Assembly: GCA_019636615.1 (NCBI GenBank)
Contig: JAHBXF010000002.1
Span: 1,304,001-1,368,000, forward strand
From: Phycisphaeraceae bacterium
GTDB taxonomy: Bacteria > Planctomycetota > Phycisphaerae > Phycisphaerales > UBA1924
Direction: 5' to 3'
Length of the DNA stretch: 64,000 nucleotides
The notes beneath the pieces were generated by a model, which had not been told where the DNA came from, did no database searches, and saw only the letters and a program-made list of their open reading frames with translations. Both the position numbers and the translations under genes were made by a program. Positions 34,766 through 43,793 of this stretch are shown here, in pieces (positions within the stretch are counted from its first letter, which is position 1; each line of letters begins with the position of its first letter).

Positions 34766-35869
34766 TCAGTCTGTTTTTTTCGGGCTTAACCCATCTTGAA
34801 CCATCGCCACGGGACGCACCATCGCCACGCGCCTTCCGCACGGCCGCCACCCCAGCGCGTCGTAGAGCCGCAGCGCGGGCCCGTTGCGCTCATCCACGGC
34901 GCAGCGCACCTCCCACCCGCCCCGCCCCTGCGTGGCCTGTCCGATGGCCCAGGCCAGCAAGGGCTTGCCCAGCCCCTTGCCGCGCAGCGCCGGCCCCATG
35001 CCGATGTAGACGAGTTCCACGCTCGTCTGTTCGGGGCATGGGTTGAGCAGCACGCACCCGCTGGGCCGGCCCTCGTGCAGCACAATCCACCACAGTTTGG
35101 GGTCAAACCGCCCGACCGACCTGTGCGACTTCACCACGTCGCACGTTTCACGCATCCCGCACAACTCCGGGCAGTCCAGCGTGTCGATGTACGAGGCATC
35201 CAAGGCTTCTACCAGCGCGGCATCCGCCGCTGTTTCTCCCTTGTCGGCGGCGAGTTCGTGCCAAGTCATCACCTCAACCCCCGGCAATCGCGGCACAGCC
35301 GGGGCATCGGCCGGCGCGCCGACGCGCCGCAGGTAAGTGAGCGTTCCGACGTGAACGAACCCCGCCGCCTCAAAGGCGCGGATCGCCCACACCTCGGCAG
35401 GGTCGGGCAAGGCCTGCGCGATGACAACACCCGCCGGCGCGGGATGGGCGATGCCCTGCCAGGCGACGCTGATACAAGCCGTGCGCTCGGCCAACGCGAC
35501 AGCCTCTCCCCCCGGGTCGCCCTTTGCGCAGGGCTCGCTGAGAAAAAACATCGCGGCTCGCCCGGCCCCGAGCACGGCCAGGCACGCCTGACGGGCACGC
35601 TGAACCTGGCCGCGGGTATTTCGTTCCACCGTGGCCCACACCAGTGAGAGGTCGATCTGGTGCTTGGGGGCGCTGGTCACGAGGCGGCGCGCCGCGGCAC
35701 GAATGTCGCCCCCCTGCTGGCTCACCAGCCGCTCGGCGACCACGAGAAAAATGTCCGGGGTGGCCCGGATGGGTGCCAGAGCACCGGGTATCGCCACCCC
35801 CCCCACCGGCGGCCGGGGCTGGCCAGAAAAGTGTCGTGCGGGGGGAGGATCAATCACCGGGAGAACCAT
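34766..35869 (-). CDS. GNAT-family N-acetyltransferase
   Basis: Acyl-CoA-dependent acetyltransferase of unknown substrate, 367 residues. The C-terminal GNAT domain carries the acetyl-CoA loop VYIGMGPALRGKGLGKPLL and the following segment NGPALRLYDALGWRP. The N-terminal half (about residues 40-180) looks like a second, degenerate GNAT fold, ending AIRAFEAAGFVHVGTLTYLRR. Tandem GNAT architecture recalls mycothiol synthase-type proteins, but that pathway is not expected here. Its 3' end abuts the candidate oriC. Confidence 0.8.
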   Translation of the reverse strand: MVLPVIDPPPARHFSGQPRPPVGGVAIPGALAPIRATPDIFLVVAERLVSQQGGDIRAAARRLVTSAPKHQIDLSLVWATVERNTRGQVQRARQACLAVLGAGRAAMFFLSEPCAKGDPGGEAVALAERTACISVAWQGIAHPAPAGVVIAQALPDPAEVWAIRAFEAAGFVHVGTLTYLRRVGAPADAPAVPRLPGVEVMTWHELAADKGETAADAALVEALDASYIDTLDCPELCGMRETCDVVKSHRSVGRFDPKLWWIVLHEGRPSGCVLLNPCPEQTSVELVYIGMGPALRGKGLGKPLLAWAIGQATQGRGGWEVRCAVDERNGPALRLYDALGWRPCGRRVAMVRPVAMVQDGLSPKKTD

Positions 35870-35899
35870 ACGGTCGATTGACGCGGGCGACAGCCGCGG

Positions 35900-35905
35900 T
35901 ACACT
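35900..35905 (+). promoter_or_regulatory. Candidate -10 for the secreted protein gene
   Basis: TACACT in the context GGTACACTGG, 56 nt before the ATG at 35962. Confidence 0.4.
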
Positions 35906-35961
35906 GGTTCCCCGTGGGTCATTTCTTTACGAGCCCGTGGGTCTTTTTTCGAGGTTGATCC

Positions 35962-36603
35962 ATGATTGCAGCGCTGCGATTGCCGGCATTTCTCCGCCAC
36001 GCCTTGATGTGCTGCGGCATGTTGGCGGCATTGTTTGTCTCCGTGGGCCTGGCCCCGGAGCCTGATCCCGTGCCCCGGCGCTGGGAACTGTCGATCGAGC
36101 CCGGCCCACTGCGCGTCACCAGCGTGGAGACTCCAAGCGGCACTCGCTCGTACTTTTATCTCACCTACAAGGTGACCAACAGTTACTCCAGCGACCTCAC
36201 CCTCGCCCCCTCTTTCGACCTCTCGATCGGCGAGGGCAACACCTACCGCTCGGGTCGCGATGTCCCGCCGGATGTCACCCGCCAGATCCTTGAAAGCCTG
36301 CAGAACCCCCTTCTGCAAGACCAGATCAGCGTCGTGGGCACCATTCTGCGCGGCGAAGAAAACGCCCGCGAAGGGCTCGTGATCTGGCCAGCCCCCAGCC
36401 TGAGGGCCTCCGAAGTCACCATCTACGCCGCCGGCTTCAGCGGCGAGACTCGCAGCGAACGGGTGCGCGACCCCAAGACCGGTGATACCAAGCCTGTTCT
36501 GCTCCGCAAGACGCTCATGCTGCGTTATCAGACGCCCGGCGAGATCCAGAACTGGGCGGCCAAGCCCTTCGACCTGCTCGAGCGTCGCTGGATCATGCGG
36601 TAA
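35962..36603 (+). CDS. Secreted protein of unknown function
   Basis: I do not recognise a family. The 213-residue product has a basic then hydrophobic N terminus (ALMCCGMLAALFVSVGLA) consistent with a signal peptide. The mature part is beta-rich, with SYFYLTYKVTNSYSSDLTLA resembling an Ig-like or transglutaminase-adjacent module. It is divergent from the GNAT gene and precedes rpmA. Confidence 0.65.
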   Translation: MIAALRLPAFLRHALMCCGMLAALFVSVGLAPEPDPVPRRWELSIEPGPLRVTSVETPSGTRSYFYLTYKVTNSYSSDLTLAPSFDLSIGEGNTYRSGRDVPPDVTRQILESLQNPLLQDQISVVGTILRGEENAREGLVIWPAPSLRASEVTIYAAGFSGETRSERVRDPKTGDTKPVLLRKTLMLRYQTPGEIQNWAAKPFDLLERRWIMR

Positions 36604-36718
36604 TCCGGTCGGCCCGGCATGACCCGATTCGAAGTTGTGTTCGTGTTCTGAAAGGGCCCTTTTCTCTGGGGCTTGACGGCTTCTCTCGACAACCAGCGGC
36701 GTGGCCGCTAGAATCTTG

Positions 36719-36724
36719 GCCCCA
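36719..36724 (+). promoter_or_regulatory. Candidate -10 for rpmA
   Basis: TAGAAT in the context GCTAGAATCTTGG lies about 50 nt before the ATG. No clear -35. Confidence 0.4.
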
Positions 36725-36773
36725 CACGCCACCGCGGCGGCGGGGTTCAAAGGTTCGTGAAAGGTGACTCGTC

Positions 36774-37058
36774 ATGGCACATAAAAAGGGACAGGGCTCA
36801 ACCAAGAACGGTCGCGACTCAAACCCCCAATACCGCGGGGTGAAGTTGTACGGTGGTGAGCAGGCACAGCCCGGCTCGATCATCATCCGTCAGGTGGGCA
36901 CGCCCTTCCTCCCCGGCTTCAACGTCCGGCGCGGCGCAGACGACACCCTCTACTCCGTCGCGCACGGCACCGTCACCTTCCAAGGCCGCAAGGTTCACGT
37001 GAACCCCACCGCCGCCGACGCGCCGCGCCCCTTCTGGCTCGGCGCCGCCGCCAAGTAA
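36774..37058 (+). CDS. rpmA: 50S ribosomal protein L27
   Basis: Large-subunit protein whose N-terminal tail reaches the peptidyl-transferase centre. The 94-residue product begins [16 protein letters not shown] and has the L27 core [23 protein letters not shown] and [10 protein letters not shown]. It starts directly with the mature-type N terminus, without the cleaved extension seen in Firmicutes. rplU, its usual partner, is not adjacent; the gene appears monocistronic with its own promoter and terminator. Confidence 0.96.
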   Translation: MAHKKGQGSTKNGRDSNPQYRGVKLYGGEQAQPGSIIIRQVGTPFLPGFNVRRGADDTLYSVAHGTVTFQGRKVHVNPTAADAPRPFWLGAAAK

Positions 37059-37082
37059 TCATTCCCTGAATCTGTCTTGAAG

Positions 37083-37108
37083 CGCCCGGCCCACGCCGGG
37101 CGTTTTTT
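37083..37108 (+). terminator. Intrinsic terminator of rpmA
   Basis: The 8-bp stem CGCCCGGC/GCCGGGCG has loop CCAC and is followed by six T. Confidence 0.9.
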
Positions 37109-37146
37109 CATGGCGTGTGGCCTGCACTGGTGGGCACCCCGCGGCC

Positions 37147-38004
37147 TTATGACAGGGCGGCGCGGAGGCGCGCCGCCTGGGCGACAACCCCGCACGCGGT
37201 GTCGAGGTCGAGCATGGTGCTCGAATCGCTCATGGCCTCGCGCGGCCGCGGGTGGCACTCGATGAAGAGTGCCTGCACGCCCGCCGCGACTGCGGCCCTG
37301 GCCAGCAGGGGCGCACGCTCTGGGCGACCGCCGGTCTGCTCACCCGCGCCGGGCAGTTGGGTGCTGTGGGTGCAGTCGAAGCACACGGGCGGAGCGCCGC
37401 CGGGGCATGGCAACTCCATCATGTCGCCCAGGCCCAGAAAATCATTGACCAGGCGGCCATACCCAAAGAACGTGCCCCGCTCGGTGAGCATGACGTTCTC
37501 GCAGCCGACCTCGGTGAGTTTGCGCACCGCGCCGGCCATTTCGCCCGGCGACAGAAACTGGCCCTTTTTCACGTTCACGGCGCGTTGCAGGCTACGGGCC
37601 GCCTCACCCGCGGCGCAGATCAGATCGGTCTGACGGCAGAGAAACGCGGGGATCTGCAGCAGATCAACCGCTCTGGCGGCCGGCTCGGCCTGTTCGGGCG
37701 AGTGGATGTCGGTTGTTGCCGGGCACCCGAGGATTTCGCGGATTTCGGCGAGCCAGGCCAACCCCTGCTGCAAGCCGGGCCCGCGTGCCGAGCGGATGCT
37801 GGAGCGGTTCGCTTTATCGAAGGATGCCTTGAAAATGTACGTGAGCCCCGCGTCGGCGCAGGCCCGGGCCAGACGCCGCCCGATGGTGAGGCCCAGTTCG
37901 AGTGATTCGAGCACGCACGGGCCCGCGATGATCGCCAATGGTTGGTCGGCCCCGATCGACACCGGGCCCACACGACACACCCTCGAACCTGCTGCGTTGC
38001 TCAT
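37147..38004 (-). CDS. kdsA: 3-deoxy-8-phosphooctulonate synthase (Kdo-8-P synthase)
   Basis: Condenses PEP with arabinose-5-phosphate to Kdo-8-phosphate, the first committed step of Kdo synthesis. Motifs are IIAGPCVLES, FKASFDKANRSS, TTDIHSP, VNVKKGQFLSP, LTERGTFFGYG and CFDCTHSTQLPG. The Cys of GPC marks the metal-dependent class (the E. coli enzyme has Asn there). C-terminal ECHPRP replaces the common EVHP. No Shine-Dalgarno is visible; a TACCCT hexamer five bases before the ATG suggests a leaderless mRNA. Confidence 0.94.
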   Translation of the reverse strand: MSNAAGSRVCRVGPVSIGADQPLAIIAGPCVLESLELGLTIGRRLARACADAGLTYIFKASFDKANRSSIRSARGPGLQQGLAWLAEIREILGCPATTDIHSPEQAEPAARAVDLLQIPAFLCRQTDLICAAGEAARSLQRAVNVKKGQFLSPGEMAGAVRKLTEVGCENVMLTERGTFFGYGRLVNDFLGLGDMMELPCPGGAPPVCFDCTHSTQLPGAGEQTGGRPERAPLLARAAVAAGVQALFIECHPRPREAMSDSSTMLDLDTACGVVAQAARLRAALS

Positions 38005-38009
38005 GCCAC

Positions 38010-38015
38010 AGGGTA
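38010..38015 (-). promoter_or_regulatory. Candidate -10, leaderless kdsA mRNA
   Basis: TACCCT on the minus strand is five bases before the ATG. Confidence 0.45.
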
Positions 38016-38037
38016 GCGAGCAGGCATCGCCCCCTTG

Positions 38038-38679
38038 TCACGCCGCGGACGTGCGGTGCTGCGCGGCCCTCGCCGGGGCACGCCACTGATACCAGGCGTG
38101 CCTGGCGCCCGAGGCCATGGCGGCCCCGCACCGCTGCGCGGCCTTCCCGGCGGCGCACGCCGCGTGACCAACCCCACCACAGGCTTTGCGGAGCACACCC
38201 CGGGGGCCGGCGGCCGCGCCCGCTGCGACAGCCGCGCAGGCGCCGTCGCTCATTCGGCACGCGGCCTGTTTGACGCGCTGGGCGATGGTGAGCCGCGCCC
38301 GCTGCTTGCGCACCACGTGACGCACGGCGAAAATGCTGGCGACCAGTGTGACGACAGAGGCCCACGCCCACAGCATGACGGCGTGGGGGCTGGAGATCAC
38401 TTCATGCTGTTCGAGGGTGCCGGCGGCAAGGCCGAAGATCGCAGAGGCGCCCAGCGAGCCGACAAAGCCCCCGCGCAGCACGCCGACGGGTTTGGGGTGG
38501 CGCTCGGGCTCGGCGCGTGAATCGATAACTTCGAACGCCGCGCCGCGTGCGGGTGACTTTTCGGCGCGAGGGGAGCGCGGGTCATCATCAAAGGCCCACC
38601 AGAGCAGGCCGTACGTATGCCACAAGAGCCATATCGGCAGGAACAGGGCCTTGGACATGAGCGTGAGAACTGCGAGCAT
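38038..38679 (-). CDS. Small membrane protein, unknown function
   Basis: The 213-residue product has an N-terminal hydrophobic stretch (FLPIWLLWHTYGLLWWAF) and two central helices (GGFVGSLGASAIFGLAAG, AVMLWAWASVVTLVASIFAV). A basic Cys/Ala-rich tail follows. ATG 38679 has GGAGGG just upstream. I do not recognise a family. It lies between the cyanophycinase-like gene and kdsA on the same strand. Confidence 0.6.
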   Translation of the reverse strand: MLAVLTLMSKALFLPIWLLWHTYGLLWWAFDDDPRSPRAEKSPARGAAFEVIDSRAEPERHPKPVGVLRGGFVGSLGASAIFGLAAGTLEQHEVISSPHAVMLWAWASVVTLVASIFAVRHVVRKQRARLTIAQRVKQAACRMSDGACAAVAAGAAAGPRGVLRKACGGVGHAACAAGKAAQRCGAAMASGARHAWYQWRAPARAAQHRTSAA

Positions 38680-38742
38680 GCGCCCTCCGTGTTCGGTGGT
38701 ACGGAGGTGTTCTTGGGAGAGCACGCATCGACATTTCGCGCG

Positions 38743-40095
38743 TTATTCGGGCCGGGGCTCGGTTTTGGGCTCGGGCTTGGTGTGGGCCTGTGGCTCGGCC
38801 GGGGGCAGGCAGGCGGGCAGCAGGCTGACCCTGGCGTTCTCGATCGAGGGCTGCTCGGTGGGGCTCACACCCGCGTGGGTCATGGTGGCGCCGCTGAGCA
38901 TGACCACGGAGATCGGGTCGCCCTCCTCACAACCGACCATCATCTTGTATTCCTGGGTGATCTCGATTCTCGCTGCGCCGTCGATCCAGATCGTGTGCGC
39001 GCCGGGGTCGTTGGCCACCCACAACTGTCCGATCTTCATCGCCGTCTCGACTTCCCTTGCAGACCACGCGCGCGTGACCACGCAGACATCGCCCAGGTGC
39101 GTCACGCGGTCTTTCGACTCTCCGACGCCCAGTGAGCCTTTGATGACCACCGGCTCGAACGTGGGGTAGATGCGTCGGCGCTGGTCGTCTTCTGTGATGG
39201 GCGTGACCCACGCGGGGCGCTGGAGAACCTCGCCGGTTCGAATGTTGAACCGATATCCAGAGGACAACTGCGAGTAACCCAGCGGCTGCACCCTGGGCGG
39301 CCCCTGCGCGGGCATATCCGCCTTGCTCTCGGGCAGCAGGGTCAGCAGGGTGGCGCCGCCCTCGCCGATCACCTCGGCGGTGCCGTCTGGCCACACGGCC
39401 ACGGCGGTGCGTGCATCGACGCCAATTCCCATGATTCGCGCGTTGTGGTCGATGGCCGCCGCCGCGAGCATCGAAGCCAGCCTCGGCAGGCGGCCCCGTT
39501 CGCCGAAGTGCGTGTCGAAGAGCACGCCCGGGGCGAAGTCAAGAAAGCCGCGTGTCAGCGTGAGGTCGGGGTGACGGGCAGACGTCAGTGCCTCGGTGGG
39601 GGAGAGCGACCCGTGGATCGCGTCGTAGACAAACTCGCCGAGCACGGCGCACCCGGCGCTGGTGCCCGAGATCACACCCCCCTTGGCGTACACATCCTTG
39701 ATGGCCTGCGCGGTTTTGGTGTGGCGCCATGACTTCACGTAACGGCTCTGATCGCCGCCGCGGATGAAGACCAGCGATGCTTTGAGAATCGCGTCGTAGG
39801 TTGCCTGATCGTCGGCGTTGGTCTCGTCGACCACCAGCGTGTCAACCGAGGCCGCGCCCAGAATGCGGAACCACTCGGGCCTGCGGTCGTTCTCGAGGGG
39901 GATCGCGCCGAGAATGACCACGTGCCCCCGCTTGCTGCGTTCGACCGCCCAGGAGACGATGCGCCGCGAGGCCTCGTCCGTGGTGCTCAGGCCGCCGCCG
40001 TCGGCGCAGATGAACCCCTGCGCGACCGCCGCGGGGGAGGCGGCGAGGGCGAGAAAGAAGAACGCGGCGAGCAGACGCATCGGGTGTCGGGTCAT
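38743..40095 (-). CDS. Secreted cyanophycinase-like peptidase (family S51)
   Basis: Serine peptidase of the cyanophycinase group, which cleaves beta-Asp-Arg dipeptides from cyanophycin. A signal peptide (LLAAFFFLALAASPAAVAQ) implies export, as in extracellular cyanophycinases. The nucleophile Ser is in GTSAGCAVLGE; FIRGGDQSRYV and FDTHFGERGRLPRL are further family motifs. A C-terminal region of about 180 residues beyond the S51 domain is unrecognised. No Shine-Dalgarno; TAGCCT lies six bases before the ATG. Other S51 substrates cannot be excluded. Confidence 0.85.
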   Translation of the reverse strand: MTRHPMRLLAAFFFLALAASPAAVAQGFICADGGGLSTTDEASRRIVSWAVERSKRGHVVILGAIPLENDRRPEWFRILGAASVDTLVVDETNADDQATYDAILKASLVFIRGGDQSRYVKSWRHTKTAQAIKDVYAKGGVISGTSAGCAVLGEFVYDAIHGSLSPTEALTSARHPDLTLTRGFLDFAPGVLFDTHFGERGRLPRLASMLAAAAIDHNARIMGIGVDARTAVAVWPDGTAEVIGEGGATLLTLLPESKADMPAQGPPRVQPLGYSQLSSGYRFNIRTGEVLQRPAWVTPITEDDQRRRIYPTFEPVVIKGSLGVGESKDRVTHLGDVCVVTRAWSAREVETAMKIGQLWVANDPGAHTIWIDGAARIEITQEYKMMVGCEEGDPISVVMLSGATMTHAGVSPTEQPSIENARVSLLPACLPPAEPQAHTKPEPKTEPRPE

Positions 40096-40101
40096 GCCAA
40101 G

Positions 40102-40107
40102 AGGCTA
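40102..40107 (-). promoter_or_regulatory. Candidate -10, leaderless cyanophycinase mRNA
   Basis: TAGCCT on the minus strand is six bases before the ATG. Confidence 0.45.
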
Positions 40108-40142
40108 CGCAGGCGGGCGCCCCGCGGCGAGAGCCCGGCGCG

Positions 40143-41339
40143 TCAAGGCTGACTGTTGCCGTTCACCGAGGCCGCGGCGCCTTGTTCCTGCGGCCCGGCG
40201 AGGCGGCGGGGGCCGTCTTCTTCTGCGGCCGGCAGGGTGCGGATGCGCGGCAGACACTCTGGGAAGTGCCGCTGCAGATACTGGATCATGTGCTCACGCA
40301 CGATGCATCGCAGATCCCACAGGTTCGACGCCGTGCGGGCGCTCATCAGGAACCGCAGTTCAACACCCTGGTGGGTGGCCGTGGTCACCTGCATGTTGGC
40401 GACGCGCTTATCCCAGAGGGGCTGCTCGTTGATGACGCGCACGGCCTCCTGGCGGATCTGTTCGAGAGGGGCCCGGAAGTCAACGGTGATGAAGACCGAG
40501 CCGAGCACATCGGGGGTTGTGAAGGTCCAGTTCTGGAAAGGCTTCTCGATGAAGTATCGCAGGGGTATGACAAGCCGCCGGTCGTCCCAGATGCGCATGA
40601 CGACGTAGGTTGAGGTGATCTCTTCGACACGCCCCCACTCTCCCTCGACCACGAGGACGTCGCCGATCTTGATCGGTTCGGTCAAGGCCAGTTGCAGGCC
40701 CGCGAGCAGGTTCGAGATGACCGGGCCCGCGGCCAGGCCCACCACGATGCCTGCAAGGCCCGCGGAGGTGAGGATGGTCGCGCCCGCGTGCCGCAGGGTG
40801 GGGAATGTCATGAGCACCGCGGCCGCGCCGCAGATGAGCACGATGACCTGCGCCAGTCGCGAGAAGATGCGCAGTTGCGTGTGCATCCGGCGAGCGCCCA
40901 CGTTGTCTACGGTCGCGGGCGAGAAGGTGGAGAGGGCGACATCCTGCACGCCGCCGAGCAGCGAGAGCACAAGCCACGTCAGGGAGATCGCGAAGAGCAC
41001 ACTGATGGCGCGCTCGGTCGCGAGGAAGGTGTCAGGATCAGGCAGTGCGCCCGAGAGCGTGAGCGACACAAAGAGCAGCGGCAGCAGAATGAGAGTTGGC
41101 CACCGCAGCCTGAGCGCAAAGACGCCCAGCATGGGCCGCGTCTCGGCGGCCTTGCGCAGGAAGTAGTACCCCACGGCGTGCAGGGCGGCCCCCAGGAGAA
41201 TCGCCGCTCCTATCCATACCGCGGAGCGCACGGCGGGCTCGTTCATCAGGTCTGACCACCAGCCGGCAGAGCCCGCGGAGGCGGGTTTCGTGGCCACGGC
41301 CGCGAGCAGCAACGGGTGCGCGATGTCGCCGATGTCCAT
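40143..41339 (-). CDS. MscS-family mechanosensitive ion channel
   Basis: Tension-gated channel that releases solutes on osmotic downshock, or a conductance channel of the same fold. The 398-residue product has about five hydrophobic segments, then the pore-lining helix TILTSAGLAGIVVGLAAG and the beta domain EPIKIGDVLVVEGEWGRVEEI, TYVVMRIWDDRRLVIPLRYF. A C-terminal mixed domain and a short Arg/Ala tail end the protein. ATG 41339 has AGGAGA six bases upstream; the longer frame from 41453 is leader. Confidence 0.93.
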   Translation of the reverse strand: MDIGDIAHPLLLAAVATKPASAGSAGWWSDLMNEPAVRSAVWIGAAILLGAALHAVGYYFLRKAAETRPMLGVFALRLRWPTLILLPLLFVSLTLSGALPDPDTFLATERAISVLFAISLTWLVLSLLGGVQDVALSTFSPATVDNVGARRMHTQLRIFSRLAQVIVLICGAAAVLMTFPTLRHAGATILTSAGLAGIVVGLAAGPVISNLLAGLQLALTEPIKIGDVLVVEGEWGRVEEITSTYVVMRIWDDRRLVIPLRYFIEKPFQNWTFTTPDVLGSVFITVDFRAPLEQIRQEAVRVINEQPLWDKRVANMQVTTATHQGVELRFLMSARTASNLWDLRCIVREHMIQYLQRHFPECLPRIRTLPAAEEDGPRRLAGPQEQGAAASVNGNSQP

Positions 41340-41720
41340 GCAGATCTCCTGTCGCGTGGGGGCGTGTGACCCGCACTGGTGCAGACAAGTCTTGGCAGGG
41401 GGCAGGCCAACGCGACACAGGCCGGGAAACACCGCCGCCCGCCAGACACGCACAAGAAACGCGCCCGCTCAGGGCGACAGCACACCCACGCCCCGCACAC
41501 GACGGGGCATAGCCCCGTGGAGAGGGCGTGGCGCACGTTCCGGAGCAACGCGGCCGCACGTCCGTAGTGCGGGTGCGCCGCCGGGGCAGTATACCCGCAG
41601 GGGTGCGCTCTGCCAACGCTGAGCCTGCGAAAACTTGGCTCACCCCTGGCGGATCGTGCGCGGGGCGCAACGCTCACGCGCGTGCGAGCCTCGATGCGCG
41701 GTCGGCGTGAGACGCTCTGC
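41340..41720. other. Intergenic region upstream of the MscS gene
   Basis: About 380 bp without a gene. It holds a candidate -10 (TATACT, minus strand, 41588-41593) for the MscS gene and a 7-bp hairpin ACGGGGC/GCCCCGT near 41502-41518. The hairpin has no T-run, so it is not a clear terminator. Confidence 0.5.
41588..41593 (-). promoter_or_regulatory. Candidate -10 for the MscS gene
   Basis: TATACT in the context GGTATACTGCC on the minus strand; leader to ATG 41339 about 245 nt. Confidence 0.35.
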
Positions 41721-43526
41721 TCAGCAGGCGCCCGCTTCCCAATACCCGAAGAACGCTTCGACGTCGGCGCCGTCAACGCCGCCGTCCTCGTTCACGTCCG
41801 CGGCGCTGTCGGCGTTGGTCCACGCGGCGAAGAAGGCCTCGACGTCGGCCCCGTCCACACCACCGTCGCCGTTGAAGTCGGCGGGGCATGGTGTTTCGCA
41901 CTCATCGGGGATGCCGTTGCCGTTCGAGTCTGCGCTCGTGCCGACGCGCAGATCGCAGACATCGGGGATGCCGTTGCCGTTGCAGTCCGGCCCGTTCTGC
42001 ACGGTGAGGAAGCCGCCGACAAGGTGCGTGGAGCCGGCCGAAGAACAATCGTTGCTGACGATGCAGGAATACTGGCCCTGGTCGCTGGGCTGCGCGCTGT
42101 CGATGACGTAGAGGCCCCCGGTGGCGCCGGGGATGATCACGCCGTTCTTGTACCACTGGTAGCGGCGGTTGCTGCCCGTCGCCGTGACGGTGATGATGAT
42201 GCGTTCGTTGATGCAGATGGTGCGGTCTGGGGTGATGTTGGTCACGGCCACGGATGTCTGCGAGGTGCCGCACCACGTGCGGGAATCGATCCACGACCGG
42301 ATCGCCACGATGGGACGGGGGCCGAAGGTCATCTTCATGTTCGCCATGCCCCCCGAGCACGTGTGGCAGTAACTCATGATGGTGCCGTTGCGCTGGCTGG
42401 CGACGGTGCAGTCGCGCGGCTCAGACCCGCAGCCGTCGATGATAGGGTCGTAGGAACTCAGGTCGTGCGTGTGCCCGCTGCTGAAGTTATGCCCCAGTTC
42501 GTGCGCCACGACCATGAGGTCCCAGTTGTTCGAATGATTGTCGCGGATCGGGTAGGGGAAAGTGCCGTTGAGGTTGGCCGACACGCCGTACCCGGTGTTG
42601 TTGGTGCACAGCCCCGGCTTGTAGGCGATGCCCCCGCCGAGGCTGCGTGCGCTGAGCAGGTGCGCGGTGTCACGCACCGTGTCCGAGTGGTTGGCGATCC
42701 AGTAGTTGCGGAACTGGTTGAGTTGCGTGCTGGTGTTGCTCGCGTTGTACGGGCTTGTGCCCCCCCACGTCCGCAGGAAGCCCACCTTCAGCACCAGGTT
42801 CATGTCGCGCTGGTAGATCTCTGAGGTGGCCCCCAGCAGCGCGAGCGCGTACGCCTGCGCGTTGTTCTCGTTGCCCCCGAAGCGGTTGCTGGTGAACTCG
42901 CGGTCGGTGTCTACCGCGATGTTGTACACGCGGCACGAATACAAGCGAGGCCCGTATGATTCGGGGATCTGCCGCTGAACCGGCACGATCTCATCGGGCA
43001 CGAGCACCTCTCCCGCGCAGACCGGCCCGAACGGCTCGGAGACCCGCTCGGCCGGGAAGACGATGATCTGCGCCTGCCCATCGTCATTGAACGCGCTGGA
43101 AATCACCCACGTCGTGCCGGCGGTGGCGACATAGCCGTACGCCGCGTTGGGCGTGAGCGCCAGGTATGCATACGACTCGGGCTCGCCAAGAACAGACCCA
43201 CGCCACGTCTGCACATCGGGGCGGGGTACGGGGTTGTCTTGCGTGCCGTCGTGGTGCAGCACCAGTGCGTTGTCGGTGAGCACGTCGAAACGTGCCATCG
43301 TGAGATCGACCTCTCGCCCTGGCCCCAGCGGAAGACCCTTGAGAATCGCTTCCCGCTCGTGGCGGATCATCTGACACGCCCCGGCATCAAGGGCCACACG
43401 AAGCACGTCCTTCTCTGACTTCTCCAGCGCGCTGGCCACAAGGGGCGAAGGAAACCATTGCTGTGCCCACGCGCCGGGAACTGCCAGCGCGGCCGCCATG
43501 AAAACGCCGAAGCGAGAACAGATCAT
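41721..43526 (-). CDS. Secreted M12-like zinc metalloprotease with Ig-like and dockerin-like repeats
   Basis: The 601-residue exported protease has signal peptide FGVFMAAALAVPGAWAQ. The zinc site is HELGHNFSSGHTH, the extended HExxHxxGxxH of metzincins, followed by the Met-turn-like IMSYCH. An Ig-like module follows (YQWYKNGVIIPGATGG ... GQYSCIVSND). The C terminus has calcium loops DCNGNGIPDVCD and DSNGNGIPDECE, then two dockerin-like units (PADFNGDGGVDGADVEAFF and DVNEDGGVDGADVEAFFGYW). A Shine-Dalgarno-like AGGGG precedes the ATG. Likely an extracellular protein-degrading enzyme anchored or assembled through its C-terminal repeats. Confidence 0.92.
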   Translation of the reverse strand: MICSRFGVFMAAALAVPGAWAQQWFPSPLVASALEKSEKDVLRVALDAGACQMIRHEREAILKGLPLGPGREVDLTMARFDVLTDNALVLHHDGTQDNPVPRPDVQTWRGSVLGEPESYAYLALTPNAAYGYVATAGTTWVISSAFNDDGQAQIIVFPAERVSEPFGPVCAGEVLVPDEIVPVQRQIPESYGPRLYSCRVYNIAVDTDREFTSNRFGGNENNAQAYALALLGATSEIYQRDMNLVLKVGFLRTWGGTSPYNASNTSTQLNQFRNYWIANHSDTVRDTAHLLSARSLGGGIAYKPGLCTNNTGYGVSANLNGTFPYPIRDNHSNNWDLMVVAHELGHNFSSGHTHDLSSYDPIIDGCGSEPRDCTVASQRNGTIMSYCHTCSGGMANMKMTFGPRPIVAIRSWIDSRTWCGTSQTSVAVTNITPDRTICINERIIITVTATGSNRRYQWYKNGVIIPGATGGLYVIDSAQPSDQGQYSCIVSNDCSSAGSTHLVGGFLTVQNGPDCNGNGIPDVCDLRVGTSADSNGNGIPDECETPCPADFNGDGGVDGADVEAFFAAWTNADSAADVNEDGGVDGADVEAFFGYWEAGAC

Positions 43527-43782
43527 GTGACACCCCTGTCCGACTTATGCCCGACAAAAACCCGGGCTCTGGTTTTGACCCACCGCCAGAGCGCGACAGG
43601 CTGAAGACGACGTGATAAGGTCCAATAACCAAGGGCAGAAAACCCCGGTACACGGTTTCATACGCCCCACCCGCGGTCTGGTTTCGCAAACTCCGGCAGT
43701 TCGACCCAATCAGATCCCGCCGTGCCGGCAACATTCCCACAACCGTCAACTGCCCCGCGCAGCGCCCCATGCGTCCCCCGCG

Positions 43783-43788
43783 TATGCT
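43783..43788 (+). promoter_or_regulatory. Candidate -10, leaderless thiL mRNA
   Basis: TATGCT ends five bases before GTG 43794, with no Shine-Dalgarno. Confidence 0.45.
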
Positions 43789-43793
43789 GGCGC

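Noticed and set aside
35854..36750. 298-codon minus-strand frame opposite the secreted protein gene
   Set aside because: The plus-strand frame has a signal peptide and good codon use; this one has no motif.
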